From Candidatus Accumulibacter phosphatis (lineage in GTDB: Bacteria; Pseudomonadota; Gammaproteobacteria; Burkholderiales; Rhodocyclaceae), in contig NZ_SPMY01000019.1 of the NCBI RefSeq assembly GCF_012939955.1, forward strand, positions 127,782-191,781: a stretch of DNA of 64,000 nucleotides, read 5' to 3'. Below the pieces are notes generated by a model. The model was given only the letters and a program-made list of their open reading frames with translations. It made no database searches and had not been told where the DNA came from. Below, piece after piece: positions 1 to 11,902 of this stretch. Every line of letters starts with the position of its first letter. Position 1 is the first letter of the stretch. Made by a program: the position numbers and the translations under genes.

Positions 1-1849
1 CCGAGATTCCCGACGCACGCTCCCTGCCGAACTCTTTGTGGATATGCCCGCGGCGCAGGTCGGCATCGACGATCACCACGCGCTTGCCGACCTGCGCCAG
101 CACGACACCAAGGTTCTTGGAAATGAAGCTCTTGCCGAGGCCGGGGCTCGAACCGGTGATCAACAGCGAGTTGCGTTTTGCGTCGAGCAGGGCAAAGTGC
201 AGCGTCGTGCGCAGGCCGCGCAGGCTCTCGACCGCGTCGTCTTCCGGAAACCCGACGGCCAGCAGCTCGCCGACACCGGATTTTGCCTTGCGGTGCAAAT
301 CGACTTCGGTCTTGCTGTGCGGGACCGTTGCATAGACCGGCAGGCCGAGTTGCGACTCGATGATCTCGGGATCTTCGACAACCACACGCAGCGCCCGCAG
401 CAGCCAAATGATGACCATGCTCAGCAATACGCCGAGAAGCAGGGCAATACCCAGAATCGCGGCCGGCCCGGTGCCGACGGGTTGGCGAGCGACTGCCGCC
501 GAATCGATGATGCGCACGTCGCCAACCGTCCCGGCCTTTGACACCCGCAATTGCTGGGCGGTATTAAGCAACTCGGTATAGAGCCTGTTCGAGACTTCGA
601 CATCGCGCGCCAGACGTAGAACCGTCTGCTGCGTATCAGGCAAGGCCGCAACATCGGCGTCAAAAGCCTTGCGACGCTCAGCGAGACGCTGCAACTTGTT
701 ATCCATCGCCTGAATCCTGGGATGCTCGGGAGTGAAGCGCTGGCGCAATTCATCACGCTCCTGCTTGAGCAACACGGCGGCGTTCTCGACCTCGACCAGG
801 GACTTCAGCACGCCCTGTGTCTCCAGGCTCAAGTCGAGCGAACCACGGCTTTGACGATAGTTGTTGTACGCCGCCTCGGCGCTATCGACCTGTGTTTTGA
901 GAGCGGGAAGCTGGGTTTCGAGAAAGGCCAAGGTCTTCTCGGCTTCGGCCGAACGCCGTTCGACGTTCTGCCGAACATAGGTGTTCATGATGTCGTCGAG
1001 AACAATACCAATCTGCCCGGGATCTCCTCCCAAGAGGTTAAGCTCCACGAGGCTGGATTTCTTGCCGCGCTCCTTGACGGAATAGTTCTTGCGCAAACTG
1101 GCCACGGCTGTTTCGGCGGAAAGTCTCATCAGCCGAAACTGTGTTCCTGGCCGCGCCTGGAGCTGCGCGACAAAAATCGAGTAATCCTGGTTACTGGCAC
1201 GCGTCCCCGCTTCACCCTTGAGGACCGGCTGATCCTCCCAATCCAGCACTTCGAAAGCGCCGTCGTCACCCGCGACCAGGGTGAGCCTCTGATCCAGAGC
1301 TGGTCGCGGAACGTCGAGCGAATCGACCTGAATGCGGTCACCACCCCATGCAAAACTCGACAGGCCCAGCCATGGCGAATTCGGTTCATCACCTTGGTAG
1401 CGCCGGCTGACCGCACCGCCAATCAAGGGCAGGGTTCTGGGAACGGCCACAATGTCCAGCTTCAGCTTGCTGACCACCCGTTCCAGGACCATCCGCGAGC
1501 TGAGGATTTCGAGTTCGGCTGAGACCGTTGTGTCGTCACCCAACAGCGGCTGCAGGGCCTTGAGGGAACCCATTCCGGAGCTTTTCTCCTCGACTTGCAA
1601 GAGACCATCGGCCCGGTAGACCGGCTTCGCCACCACCACCCAAGCCAGGCCAAGAACGAGTGCCAACAGGCTCACCGCGGCAATCAACCAGCGGTAGTCA
1701 ATGAGCACGGCAATGATCTCGCCAAGCGCCAGGCCCTCGTCCTCATCTTCCGAGGACATCTGCTGCATCGGCTGCGCTTGCGCCTGAGCGTCTGACCGGC
1801 CGGCGACACCGGGCGCGTTGAAAGAGGTCTGTGACTGGTCGTTGTTCAT
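1..1849 (-). CDS. Wzc-like polysaccharide chain-length determinant / bacterial tyrosine autokinase (3' end outside window)
   Basis: An open frame runs from an ATG at 1849 to the left edge, giving about 616 residues with no stop; the C-terminus is missing. Near residue 52 a membrane segment follows an acidic N-terminus, as in Wzz/Wzc proteins. A long periplasmic part contains the GNVR-type segment with FTPEHPRIQAMD. A second membrane segment follows, then a cytoplasmic BY-kinase domain with a Walker A motif (TGSSPGLGKSF) and a Walker A' motif (VVIVDADLRRG). The Tyr cluster expected at the end is not in view. The family polymerises and exports exopolysaccharide with Wza, and is dephosphorylated by Wzb-like phosphatases. 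Both partners lie immediately upstream on the same strand, so an exopolysaccharide operon is likely. The start has only a weak ribosome-binding site. Confidence 0.9.
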   Translation of the reverse strand, partial: MNNDQSQTSFNAPGVAGRSDAQAQAQPMQQMSSEDEDEGLALGEIIAVLIDYRWLIAAVSLLALVLGLAWVVVAKPVYRADGLLQVEEKSSGMGSLKALQPLLGDDTTVSAELEILSSRMVLERVVSKLKLDIVAVPRTLPLIGGAVSRRYQGDEPNSPWLGLSSFAWGGDRIQVDSLDVPRPALDQRLTLVAGDDGAFEVLDWEDQPVLKGEAGTRASNQDYSIFVAQLQARPGTQFRLMRLSAETAVASLRKNYSVKERGKKSSLVELNLLGGDPGQIGIVLDDIMNTYVRQNVERRSAEAEKTLAFLETQLPALKTQVDSAEAAYNNYRQSRGSLDLSLETQGVLKSLVEVENAAVLLKQERDELRQRFTPEHPRIQAMDNKLQRLAERRKAFDADVAALPDTQQTVLRLARDVEVSNRLYTELLNTAQQLRVSKAGTVGDVRIIDSAAVARQPVGTGPAAILGIALLLGVLLSMVIIWLLRALRVVVEDPEIIESQLGLPVYATVPHSKTEVDLHRKAKSGVGELLAVGFPEDDAVESLRGLRTTLHFALLDAKRNSLLITGSSPGLGKSFISKNLGVVLAQVGKRVVIVDADLRRGHIHKEFGRERASGIS

Positions 1850-1983
1850 GGATCGTCCGTGATTGCCGCCGCCAGAGTCATGGCTGGGCGGCTCAGCGTG
1901 TTAGGCAGGCGTTTGCGGGGGAGCTTAGCCGGCGGCTTGGTCAGCCCCCGACAGGCCTGCGGCGGAAAAAAAACTCGTCGAGA

Positions 1984-3183
1984 TCAGTACGGCGGTTGTC
2001 TCGCGCCGAAAAGCGGATACTGCGTCTGGCTGGTAAGATTAAGCATCGTCGCCGTCGGCAGGATATTGGAGATCACGCGCTGCCAGCGAACGACTGCCGC
2101 CGCATCGACATAGACAACATCGCGCGGCCGCAGCGGAAAGCGATCGGCGAGCAACATGGCGTCGGGAAGACGGGAATCCAGATGGAAGAGCTCCGGAGTC
2201 TCGGTATCGCCGCGCATGACATAGATCCAGCGTGGGTCGGCAGTCGTCTGACTGATATAGCCAGCGTCGCTGAGCGCTTCGGCGAGCGTCGAGCGCTTCT
2301 TGTTCATTACTTGCGAACCCGGCCGAACGACTTCGCCGAGCACGAAGATCTTGTTGTAGCTGCGGTCCGCGACATTGATGATGTCGCCGTGCTCCAGCAA
2401 GGCATTCTGTGCCGTCGCACCGTAGTCGTACATTGCCTGGATATCGACCAGGTAGGTGCTGCCACGACGAGTCAGCAGCACTCGGCTGTAGTCGGCCTCC
2501 GGCGTGAAACCACCGGCGCGGTTGACCGCCTCGATTACCGTCATCGGAATATCGGTCACGGGCTGGATACCCGGTTTGCTCACCTCGCCAACGACATAGA
2601 CCTGCTGGCTGCGAAAAGCCACCATGCGCACGTCGAGCTGCACCTGCTCGATGAATTTTGCCAACTTTACCGACAAAATCCTGCGCACTTCGCCGGTCGT
2701 CTTGCCCTGGACATTGACCACTCCGGCGTACGGAAAGTAGATCGTTCCATCATCGGCGATAACGGTGCCCGCCTGCTCAGCGGTACGGAAGCTGCCGGCC
2801 GGGATGGTCAGCTCGGGGTGATCCCAGACGATGATTGAAATGATGTCGCCCGGCCCAAGCTTGTACTCGGGCGTCGGTCCGGAACCCTTGCCGCCGGAAC
2901 GCGGCGCGCTCTCCGTCGCCTTCCTGGCAACGCTGGTGCCGTCACCGATGGGCGGTCGGGCTGCCTTGAACATGTCGACGATCAGTTCGGCAGTAATCGG
3001 CTTGATCTTGATGTGTTCCGGTACCAGAGCGTCTCCCTGCTGGACCGGCAACATCACCGCAGACTCGTCGCGGTCGCTGTAGCTCTGGTTACCGGGCACA
3101 AGGCTGCAGCCTGCCAGAGCGCTGACGGCAAGAGCGATCAAGAGGTGCCGGATTCGACCAGGCACCACAGGCGACATTTCCAT
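1984..3183 (-). CDS. Wza-like outer-membrane polysaccharide export lipoprotein
   Basis: The 399-residue product begins with a lipoprotein signal ending in LSALAGC-type lipobox (residues about 18-25, Cys near 26). It then has a Poly_export domain (about 95-185, containing YKLGPGDIISI and later YFPYAGVV) and SLBB-type domains (VYVVGEVSKPGIQPV and KIFVLGEVVRPGSQV). This architecture matches the periplasmic and outer-membrane channel that works with Wzc. It is followed 134 bp downstream by the Wzc-like kinase and preceded by a phosphatase gene across a 284-bp gap, which may hold a separate promoter. The start ATG is chosen because it precedes the signal peptide directly. Confidence 0.92.
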   Translation of the reverse strand: MEMSPVVPGRIRHLLIALAVSALAGCSLVPGNQSYSDRDESAVMLPVQQGDALVPEHIKIKPITAELIVDMFKAARPPIGDGTSVARKATESAPRSGGKGSGPTPEYKLGPGDIISIIVWDHPELTIPAGSFRTAEQAGTVIADDGTIYFPYAGVVNVQGKTTGEVRRILSVKLAKFIEQVQLDVRMVAFRSQQVYVVGEVSKPGIQPVTDIPMTVIEAVNRAGGFTPEADYSRVLLTRRGSTYLVDIQAMYDYGATAQNALLEHGDIINVADRSYNKIFVLGEVVRPGSQVMNKKRSTLAEALSDAGYISQTTADPRWIYVMRGDTETPELFHLDSRLPDAMLLADRFPLRPRDVVYVDAAAVVRWQRVISNILPTATMLNLTSQTQYPLFGARQPPY

Positions 3184-3467
3184 ACTTAGCTCCTCGTTTC
3201 CATTCGTTCGTGCTCTCGTCAGCGTCCCTGGGGAACAAAACGCCAGGAAGTTTACATTCCGAACACAGGCACCGCAAATGCAGCCACCCGCTCGGCACCG
3301 TGCATAGCTATTGGAGACGCCACGGCCCTTTACACAACACGGCGCCGGAAGTGTTCTTGGTGCTGTGGGAGTCGCGAATCACACCCGCACGATAACGCCG
3401 CTCGGGGCGATTGCACGTGCGCTATTTCACGCCCCCGCGCAATAGCGAACGCGGCTTCTCGGCTAGT

Positions 3468-3908
3468 TCAGCCGAGCTTTTCGACCCAGGGCTTGACTGC
3501 GGCTTCGATCAGGCGCAACGCTTCCGCGTGCGCTTCGTCGCCGCGCCGATAGGGGTCAGGGATTTCGGTATTCGTCCAGTGCCCGAGCAGGAAGGTCTTG
3601 CCGCGGGCAGCGGGGTCCAGCGCCAGCACCGCGTCGCGATGATGCTGTTCCATCACCAGAACCAGCTCGGCCCAGCGCAGGCGCTCACGGACCAACTGGC
3701 GGCCTCGGTGCGCACTGAGGTCGACGCCGCGCGATTGCATCATCGCGCAGGTCGTCTCATCGGCGGGGTGGTTGACCAGCGCACCGATACCCGCTGACTG
3801 GGTCTCAACCGGTCGACCGAGGGCTTCAATCCGTTGCCGAAGAAAAAACTCGGCCGCGGGGCTGCGACAAATGTTTCCCGTGCACACGGTGAGAATTCTG
3901 TTGAACAT
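3468..3908 (-). CDS. Low-molecular-weight protein-tyrosine phosphatase (Wzb/Etp type)
   Basis: The 146-residue protein has the P-loop CTGNICRS at residues 9-16 (the CX5RS signature) and the late general-acid motif DPYRRG near 118-123. Length and motifs are standard for LMW-PTPases. In exopolysaccharide loci these enzymes dephosphorylate the Wzc-type BY-kinase. Its position between a WecA-like transferase (12-bp gap upstream) and the wza/wzc-like genes supports that role. An inverted repeat (3458-3476) spans its stop codon. Confidence 0.93.
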   Translation of the reverse strand: MFNRILTVCTGNICRSPAAEFFLRQRIEALGRPVETQSAGIGALVNHPADETTCAMMQSRGVDLSAHRGRQLVRERLRWAELVLVMEQHHRDAVLALDPAARGKTFLLGHWTNTEIPDPYRRGDEAHAEALRLIEAAVKPWVEKLG

Positions 3909-3920
3909 CTCAGCGCTCCC

Positions 3921-5462
3921 TCACGTCGGAGGCACGCTGACTTCGAAGCCCACTGCGCCGCCGTTCATCATCCCGCCGCCGCGCTCCATGGAGTAGATCA
4001 GTGTGCTGCGCACGCTACGCCGCTCGTCGTGCCGACGTTGGCTGCCGATCGTCCCGCCTTCGAGCAGCGCATTGGAACGTAAGTCGTTCTCGTCCTGACG
4101 GCGTATGAAAAGGCGAACATCGACACCGTGCCACCGAAGGAAGTGTTTCTTCATTGCCGACACATCCCGCTGAACTTTGCCGATCAGGTGCTCATCGCCG
4201 TTCGCCGGAACATGCACCACACAATAGACGTTGCGGCCATCGGTCGCCGAGCAGTCAGTCTGGTACACGCTCAGCTGGTAGTCATAGCGGCTGCCACCCA
4301 AGCGCTCGCCTATCAAGCCAAGCAGATCAGGAAACTTCTCCCGACGCACGTAGCCAACAAAAATTCCGTGTACATGAACCGAGGGAAGGCCAAGCGCACG
4401 ATTGATCCGGCGCAGTTCGGGCACCAACCGCCATGGGCGCAGAATCACCAGCAAATAAGCCCCAAAAACGATCAGGAAGAGCCAGAACATCAGATATTCG
4501 GGAACCCCCAGCAGCAGGCCAGCGACACCGATCAGACCCAGGGAAAGCTGCGCGAGCGCGGCAAACGCGACGATGTCACAGACCCGATATCCGGCACGAA
4601 CGAAAAGGTGGTGCAAGTGGTGACGGTCGGCTCGGAAAGGCGACTTGCGCAGCCAGATGCGCCGCAGCATGACGCCAACCGTATCCATCAGCGGCAGCGC
4701 AAACAGCCACAAAGCGGTCACCGGGGTCATCGCCGGCGAGTCCCCCTGCGACAGGGCGATGAACAACCAGGCGAACACGAAGCCCAGCACCATGCTGCCG
4801 TTATCACCGAGAAACACCCGCGCCCGACATTTTCCCGCATAGCGCAGGTTGTAGTACAGGAAGCCTGCCAAGCCGGCGCCCAGCGCAACGACGAGAACGA
4901 CATACGCACCCTGGCCCGCGAAAACAGCCACCAGGCCGGTAAGTGCCAGGCTCACCAAGCTTAGCGAGCCCGCCAACCCGTCGATCCCGTCGATCATATT
5001 CACCGCATTGATCAGTCCGACAGTGGCGAGAATCGTCAACGGAATGGACAGCCAACCGAGATCGAACCGCAAGCCAGGAAGAAGTTCTCCGAAAGACAGC
5101 AACTCGACGCCGCCGACAAAAACCATTGACAGGGCGACCATCGCCTGAACAGCGAAACGCAGCTTGAAGCTGAGGTGCACAATGTCATCGGCAAGACCGG
5201 TAACAAAAAGGATCAGAGCACCAATCAAAATGCCTTGCAGCGCGACAAGACCAAGACTGCCAAACAAGGGATCGAACGAAAGGAACAAGCTGAACAGAAC
5301 GGCGAGGATTCCCACCCCACCGACGAATGGCGTACTGGCTTCGTGTTGCTTATGCCCACCGGGGCGGTCCACGACTCCCAAGTAGTTGGCCAGGCTCGCA
5401 GCGAGCCGGATGGCTACGCCAGAAATCAGTACACAGAGAGCAAACAACACGGCCAGTTCCAT
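3921..5462 (-). CDS. WecA/MraY-family undecaprenyl-phosphate sugar-1-phosphate transferase with C-terminal extension
   Basis: The product is an integral membrane protein of about 513 residues. The N-terminal 350 residues are polytopic and carry family motifs: DRPGGHKQHEASTPFVGG, the metal-binding loop NAVNMIDGIDGLAGS, FLGDNGSMVLGF and the histidine loop RHHLHHLF. These enzymes load a sugar-1-phosphate onto undecaprenyl phosphate to start polysaccharide synthesis. The C-terminal 160 residues are soluble and beyond the core family length. They are probably cytoplasmic and of unknown role. The start at 5462 (MELAVLF) is preferred over an ATG 15 bases upstream because it puts the first helix at the N-terminus. 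It is probably first in the operon with the phosphatase, Wza and Wzc genes. Confidence 0.9.
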   Translation of the reverse strand: MELAVLFALCVLISGVAIRLAASLANYLGVVDRPGGHKQHEASTPFVGGVGILAVLFSLFLSFDPLFGSLGLVALQGILIGALILFVTGLADDIVHLSFKLRFAVQAMVALSMVFVGGVELLSFGELLPGLRFDLGWLSIPLTILATVGLINAVNMIDGIDGLAGSLSLVSLALTGLVAVFAGQGAYVVLVVALGAGLAGFLYYNLRYAGKCRARVFLGDNGSMVLGFVFAWLFIALSQGDSPAMTPVTALWLFALPLMDTVGVMLRRIWLRKSPFRADRHHLHHLFVRAGYRVCDIVAFAALAQLSLGLIGVAGLLLGVPEYLMFWLFLIVFGAYLLVILRPWRLVPELRRINRALGLPSVHVHGIFVGYVRREKFPDLLGLIGERLGGSRYDYQLSVYQTDCSATDGRNVYCVVHVPANGDEHLIGKVQRDVSAMKKHFLRWHGVDVRLFIRRQDENDLRSNALLEGGTIGSQRRHDERRSVRSTLIYSMERGGGMMNGGAVGFEVSVPPT

Positions 5463-5600
5463 GGCCACCTCCAGCACTTGCTAGTATCAGCCGGTGTCTC
5501 GGCCTGCATCAACATCAGGATGCTCGTGCGGCAACGCCACAAACCTACCCGACCTCAGAAAAGAAGAGCCCTGTCGCGCGGCGCCCTCGCACTCATTTCA

Positions 5601-5637
5601 CGAGCGTCTCTCGCCCTCTCCCGACGAGAGGCGCTCG
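5601..5637 (-). terminator. Hairpin downstream of the PEP-CTERM gene, possible terminator
   Basis: A 12-bp stem (GAGCGCCTCTCG pairing with CGAGAGACGCTC, one G-T wobble) with an 11-base loop lies 12 bases beyond the PEP-CTERM stop codon. There is no long T-run, so it may be a weak or Rho-assisted terminator, or an mRNA-end stabiliser. Confidence 0.4.
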
Positions 5638-5648
5638 ACTTCCTTCTT

Positions 5649-6467
5649 TCAGGCGCGGCGACGGCCCAGGCACAGACCGAGCAGGCCGATCCCGAACAAG
5701 GCCAGACTTGCCGGTTCGGGGATCACAAGAGCGAAATTGCCACTGTAGGAGCCATCTCTGCTTGCAACATGCGATGGGGTAGCCCAGAACCCGTAAGCGT
5801 AGCCAGTCCTACCACCAAACTCGTACTTGACCACCTCGCTAACTTGCAGCCCCTCTTTCAAATCGACGCCAAACACGACCTCAAGAAATGGGGTGGCATT
5901 CAGGAACCCAGCCAAGCCGAGGTGCACCTTGGTCGGCAAGATATCGACGTAGGAGATGTTCGGGTCGCTAACCAGCTGCCAGGGGGCCATGCCACCGAGA
6001 TTGGCATTCGGGGCAAAAAACACCGCAAGGGCATTGTCCATATCAACAGGAGTCAATGTACCCAGCTCAGCCCGATTCGCTGCGCCTTGGATATACTCCT
6101 TTGCAAGCGCCTGGTCGCCGCCCGGCTGCCCACCCCAATCGGTCAGCTGCATGCTCATCAGCTTGATGCCGTGGCCAAGCCCGTCGTCACCGGACAGGGT
6201 GGTGACAGGCCCAAAACCCGGCACGACATCGCCGCCGAACTTGTTCAGTTCGACGTTACCGTTGGGAGCGGCCGCATTGCCGCCGAGCGCCGCAATGGCG
6301 TTCGCCTGCGTGGGGGCTTGCGCCGTCAGAAGCGGAGCGCCGTTCCAAACCAGGAAGCCACCCGGCCCGACCACAACATTCTGAATGGATACAGCCGAAG
6401 CGCCGGTCGAAACCGCCAAGGCCGCAACAGCCAGGGCGATCTTTGTCTTGTTGCAAAATGCATTCAT
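5649..6467 (-). CDS. PEP-CTERM sorted secreted protein
   Basis: The 272-residue product starts at the ATG at 6467, placed by the ribosome-binding site AAAGGAGTTTCCT directly before it. It has a signal peptide (MNAFCNKTKIALAVAALAVS, cleavage after ...GASA), a secreted domain of unknown function with little Cys, and a C-terminal tripartite PEP-CTERM signal: VIPEPAS, a hydrophobic helix (LALFGIGLLGLCLG) and RRRA. PEP-CTERM proteins are processed by exosortase and are linked to exopolysaccharide loci, matching the neighbouring wza/wzc-like genes. No exosortase is in the window. A sigma-54-like promoter lies upstream (6613-6627). Confidence 0.88.
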   Translation of the reverse strand: MNAFCNKTKIALAVAALAVSTGASAVSIQNVVVGPGGFLVWNGAPLLTAQAPTQANAIAALGGNAAAPNGNVELNKFGGDVVPGFGPVTTLSGDDGLGHGIKLMSMQLTDWGGQPGGDQALAKEYIQGAANRAELGTLTPVDMDNALAVFFAPNANLGGMAPWQLVSDPNISYVDILPTKVHLGLAGFLNATPFLEVVFGVDLKEGLQVSEVVKYEFGGRTGYAYGFWATPSHVASRDGSYSGNFALVIPEPASLALFGIGLLGLCLGRRRA

Positions 6468-6917
6468 AGGAAACTCCTTTGACATCGAGTACCAGCCCTT
6501 GTCGGAAACCGGTTGATGAGAATTGAAATGGGCTTCACAAGTCTTGGTTTTTGGGATGCCACACGGGCCCATGCCCGCTTCCCTCAGCAAAACCTGACTC
6601 GACAACTTATAAGCAAAAACCATGCCAGAAATCGTAAACCCTTGTATATCATGAGCCAAATCAATCACCCTCGGGAAACCGAGGCGGGAGGTGTAAAAAA
6701 AACTCGACACTTTCCGAGTCGCAATGGCAGGGCAGAGGAGCCGAGTATAGCAGCCGACAGCGAAAGGCTTAAGCGAAAACCAGTTCGCCGGGCCCAGGCC
6801 CGCAAGTCACTGGCAGCCGTCACACCAATGCTCGAGCGCCGCAAATACAGCGGCAACCAGGGGCCAGTAAACACCGCCGGGTCACTGCACCACCTCCCGC
6901 GCCGGTCCGCTGCGCAC
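6468..6917. other. Intergenic region between the divergent PEP-CTERM and gcv transcription units
   Basis: About 450 bp without a credible gene. It contains the sigma-54-like site for the PEP-CTERM gene (6613-6627), a small inverted repeat ACTCG...CGAGT near 6704-6721, and the approach to the gcv promoter at its right end. Short open frames here lack ribosome-binding sites and family features. Confidence 0.6.
6612..6627 (-). promoter_or_regulatory. Sigma-54 (RpoN) type promoter for the PEP-CTERM gene
   Basis: The minus strand reads TGGCATGGTTTTTGCT. It matches the RpoN consensus TGGCACG-N4-TTGCW with one mismatch in the -24 element and the exact -24/-12 spacing. It lies about 146-160 bases upstream of the PEP-CTERM start codon, giving a 5' leader of roughly 135 bases. 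PEP-CTERM genes in several betaproteobacteria are known to be driven by RpoN with the PrsK/PrsR regulators; that link here is inference. Confidence 0.65.
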
Positions 6918-6947
6918 TTGCGAGCACTGCTGCCAGCGCGCTATAGT
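6918..6947 (+). promoter_or_regulatory. Sigma-70 type promoter of the gcv operon
   Basis: TTGCGA (6918-6923) and TATAGT (6942-6947) are separated by 18 bp. The predicted start near 6954 coincides with the first bases of the glycine riboswitch, which supports the assignment. Confidence 0.65.
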
Positions 6948-6954
6948 TGCGGCG

Positions 6955-7141
6955 CGAATGGGAGAGGGCGGCAAAACCGCCGCCGAAGGCGCAATCCACC
7001 CGGAAACGCTCAGGCAAAAGGACCGTTCGTGCAATGAACTCTGGAGAGCGGCGCGCGCTTGTTTTTAAGTGCAGCGCCCACCGATGGGGCCTGCGGCTGC
7101 GATTCACTTTTCGCCTGCAAAATCTCTCAGGTACATGGACA
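6955..7141 (+). ncRNA. Tandem glycine riboswitch
   Basis: Two glycine aptamers lie directly upstream of gcvT. The first has the conserved GCCGAAGGCGCAA (about 6982-6994) and CGCTCAGGCAAAAGGAC (7007-7023) elements. The second has CACCGATGGGGCCTG (about 7079-7093) and CTCTCAGGTACATGGAC (7124-7140). The arrangement matches the known gcvT-class riboswitch that senses glycine and turns on the glycine cleavage operon. It is followed without a gap by an intrinsic terminator, the likely expression platform. Confidence 0.93.
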
Positions 7142-7144
7142 GGG

Positions 7145-7176
7145 GGGGTGAACTCGATGCGAGTTCGCCCCTTTTT
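7145..7176 (+). terminator. Riboswitch-controlled intrinsic terminator
   Basis: A 12-bp stem (GGGGTGAACTCG pairing with CGAGTTCGCCCC) with a three-base ATG loop is followed by TTTTT. It sits immediately after the second aptamer and before gcvT, so it probably ends transcription when glycine is scarce. Confidence 0.88.
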
Positions 7177-7222
7177 CGTTTCTGGAATCCACTTCAACAA
7201 TCTCTCACAAAGGTCTGATACG

Positions 7223-8312
7223 ATGCAGAAAACTGTCCTCAACGAAGACCATCGCCGGAGCGGCGCCCGGATGGTCGATTTCGGCGGCTGGGAGATGCCT
7301 CTTCACTACGGCTCGCAGATCGAGGAGCACCACGCGGTACGCCGCGACGCCGGCATGTTCGACGTTTCGCACATGTGCGTGGTGGATATCGCGGGAGTTG
7401 ATAGCGCCGCCTTCCTGCGCCGCCTGATCGCCAACAACATCGACAAGTTGCAGGTCGCGGGCAAGGCGCTGTACAGCGCGATGCTCAACGAAGCCGGCGG
7501 CGTGATCGACGACCTGATTGTCTATTACCTCGACGAAAGCAGATACCGGGTGGTCATCAACGCCGGCACTGCGGCCAAGGATCTGCGTTGGATGGCTGAC
7601 CGCCTCGCCGACTGGCAGCTTGCGGCGACGATCACGCAACGCCGCGAGGGAACTGGCGCCCTGGCGATGATCGCCGTGCAGGGCCCGAACGCCCGCCAGA
7701 AAGTCTGGCAGGTATTGCCCGACTGCCGTTCGGCATGCGAATCCCTGCAGCCATTTTTCGCCGCGCGCTGCGAGGATTTTTTTTGTTGCTCGCACCGGCT
7801 ACACCGGTGAAGACGGTTACGAAATCACTTTACCCGCCGAGCAGGCGAGCAAACTATGGACAGCGCTCGCCGACACCGGCGTCCAGCCCTGCGGTCTCGG
7901 TGCCCGCGACACCCTGCGCCTGGAAGCGGGCATGAATCTCTATGGCCAGGACATGGACGAGGATATCTCGCCGCTCGACGCCGGCCTGGCGTGGACCGTC
8001 GACCTCGTCGCCCCGCGTGACTTCGTTGGCAAGGCGACGCTGCTCACCAGACCACAGCAGCACCAGTTTCTCGGTCTGCTGCTCAAGGACCGCGGCGTAC
8101 TGCGTGCTCACCAGAAAGTCGTCACCGGCCAGGGGGCCGGGGAGATTACCAGCGGCAGTTTTTCGCCGACGATGCAGCAATCAATCGCCCTGGCCCGACT
8201 ACCGCTCGCCGCCGCGATCGGTGACACGGTCGAAGTGTCGATTCGCGACAAGCTCCTCGCTGCCCGGGTGGTCAAGCCTTGCTTTGTGCGCAACGGAAGC
8301 ATTCTGGTCTGA
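7223..8312 (+). CDS. gcvT: Aminomethyltransferase, glycine cleavage T protein (frame broken once)
   Basis: The reading frame starts at 7223 ([12 protein letters not shown]) and shows T-protein features: [23 protein letters not shown] and a C-terminal part with [23 protein letters not shown] and a GCV_T C-terminal beta barrel. It is interrupted at an eight-T run (7777-7784). Removing one T joins both halves into 362 residues, the usual family length, with the conserved [12 protein letters not shown] restored. T protein transfers the aminomethyl carbon to tetrahydrofolate and releases ammonia from lipoylated H protein. It is first in the riboswitch-controlled gcvTHP operon. The break is more likely a sequencing error than inactivation. 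Confidence 0.9.
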
Positions 8313-8320
8313 TTCTTTAT

Positions 8321-8345
8321 TGTCAATTTGTCAATTTGTCAATTG
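8321..8345 (+). repeat. Short tandem repeat between gcvT and gcvH
   Basis: TGTCAATT(T) occurs three times in a row, with a fourth partial copy a few bases later (AATTTGTCAGGAG, which carries the gcvH ribosome-binding site). No function is evident. Confidence 0.8.
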
Positions 8346-8376
8346 GCCGCTTTCATCTAATTTGTCAGGAGTAAAA

Positions 8377-8760
8377 ATGAACATCCCCAGCGACCTCAAG
8401 TACACCCGGAATCACGAATGGGTCCGCGCCGAAGCCGACGGCACAATTACCGTCGGGATCACCGATCACGCTCAGGAGCTGCTTGGCGACCTCGTTTTCG
8501 TCGAACTTCCGGATGTCGGCGTCGAGTTTTCTGCCGATCAGGAGGTGGCAGTCGTCGAATCGGTGAAAGCAGCCTCCGATGTTTACGCACCGCTCACCGG
8601 CAGCATCGTCGAAGTCAATCCGATCGCCGTGGATAGCCCGGAAGTGGTCAATCAGGACGCCTACGCTGCCTGGTTGTTCAAGATGCAACCGGTCGCTGCA
8701 GCTGACGTGGACGCGTTGCTCGATGCCACCGCCTACCAGCAACTCGTAGACGCCGCCTAG
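8377..8760 (+). CDS. gcvH: Glycine cleavage system H protein
   Basis: The 127-residue protein starts at an ATG preceded by CAGGAG. It has the lipoyl-domain motif ESVKAASD with the lipoate-accepting Lys at about residue 64, and [12 protein letters not shown] ahead of it. H protein shuttles the aminomethyl group between P, T and L proteins. It lies between gcvT and gcvP, 64 bp after gcvT and 37 bp before gcvP, in one operon. Confidence 0.97.
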   Translation: MNIPSDLKYTRNHEWVRAEADGTITVGITDHAQELLGDLVFVELPDVGVEFSADQEVAVVESVKAASDVYAPLTGSIVEVNPIAVDSPEVVNQDAYAAWLFKMQPVAAADVDALLDATAYQQLVDAA

Positions 8761-8797
8761 GCAAATCGCATCGCCACCATCGCCACCGGAAAACGCC

Positions 8798-11722
<2,925 letters not shown>

Positions 11723-11902
11723 AGTGGTGCCAAGCGCTCTGAACCAGGCATGGCCGCGAAGGGTCCGCTGCCGGCAATGGCATTCTGCAGCGCTGCATGA
11801 AGGCATCGCCTTATCGGCATCCGCCAGCGCTGCGGTTACGCACGCGCGGCGATTTCTGGCTACACTTTCCCCTCCCCTCTACCCCTCCCGAGGAGACAGA
11901 CC

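Noticed and set aside
3458-3476. Hairpin CTCGGCT...AGCCGAG at the end of the phosphatase gene
   Set aside because: It includes the stop codon and has no T-run on the coding strand, so I do not call it a terminator.
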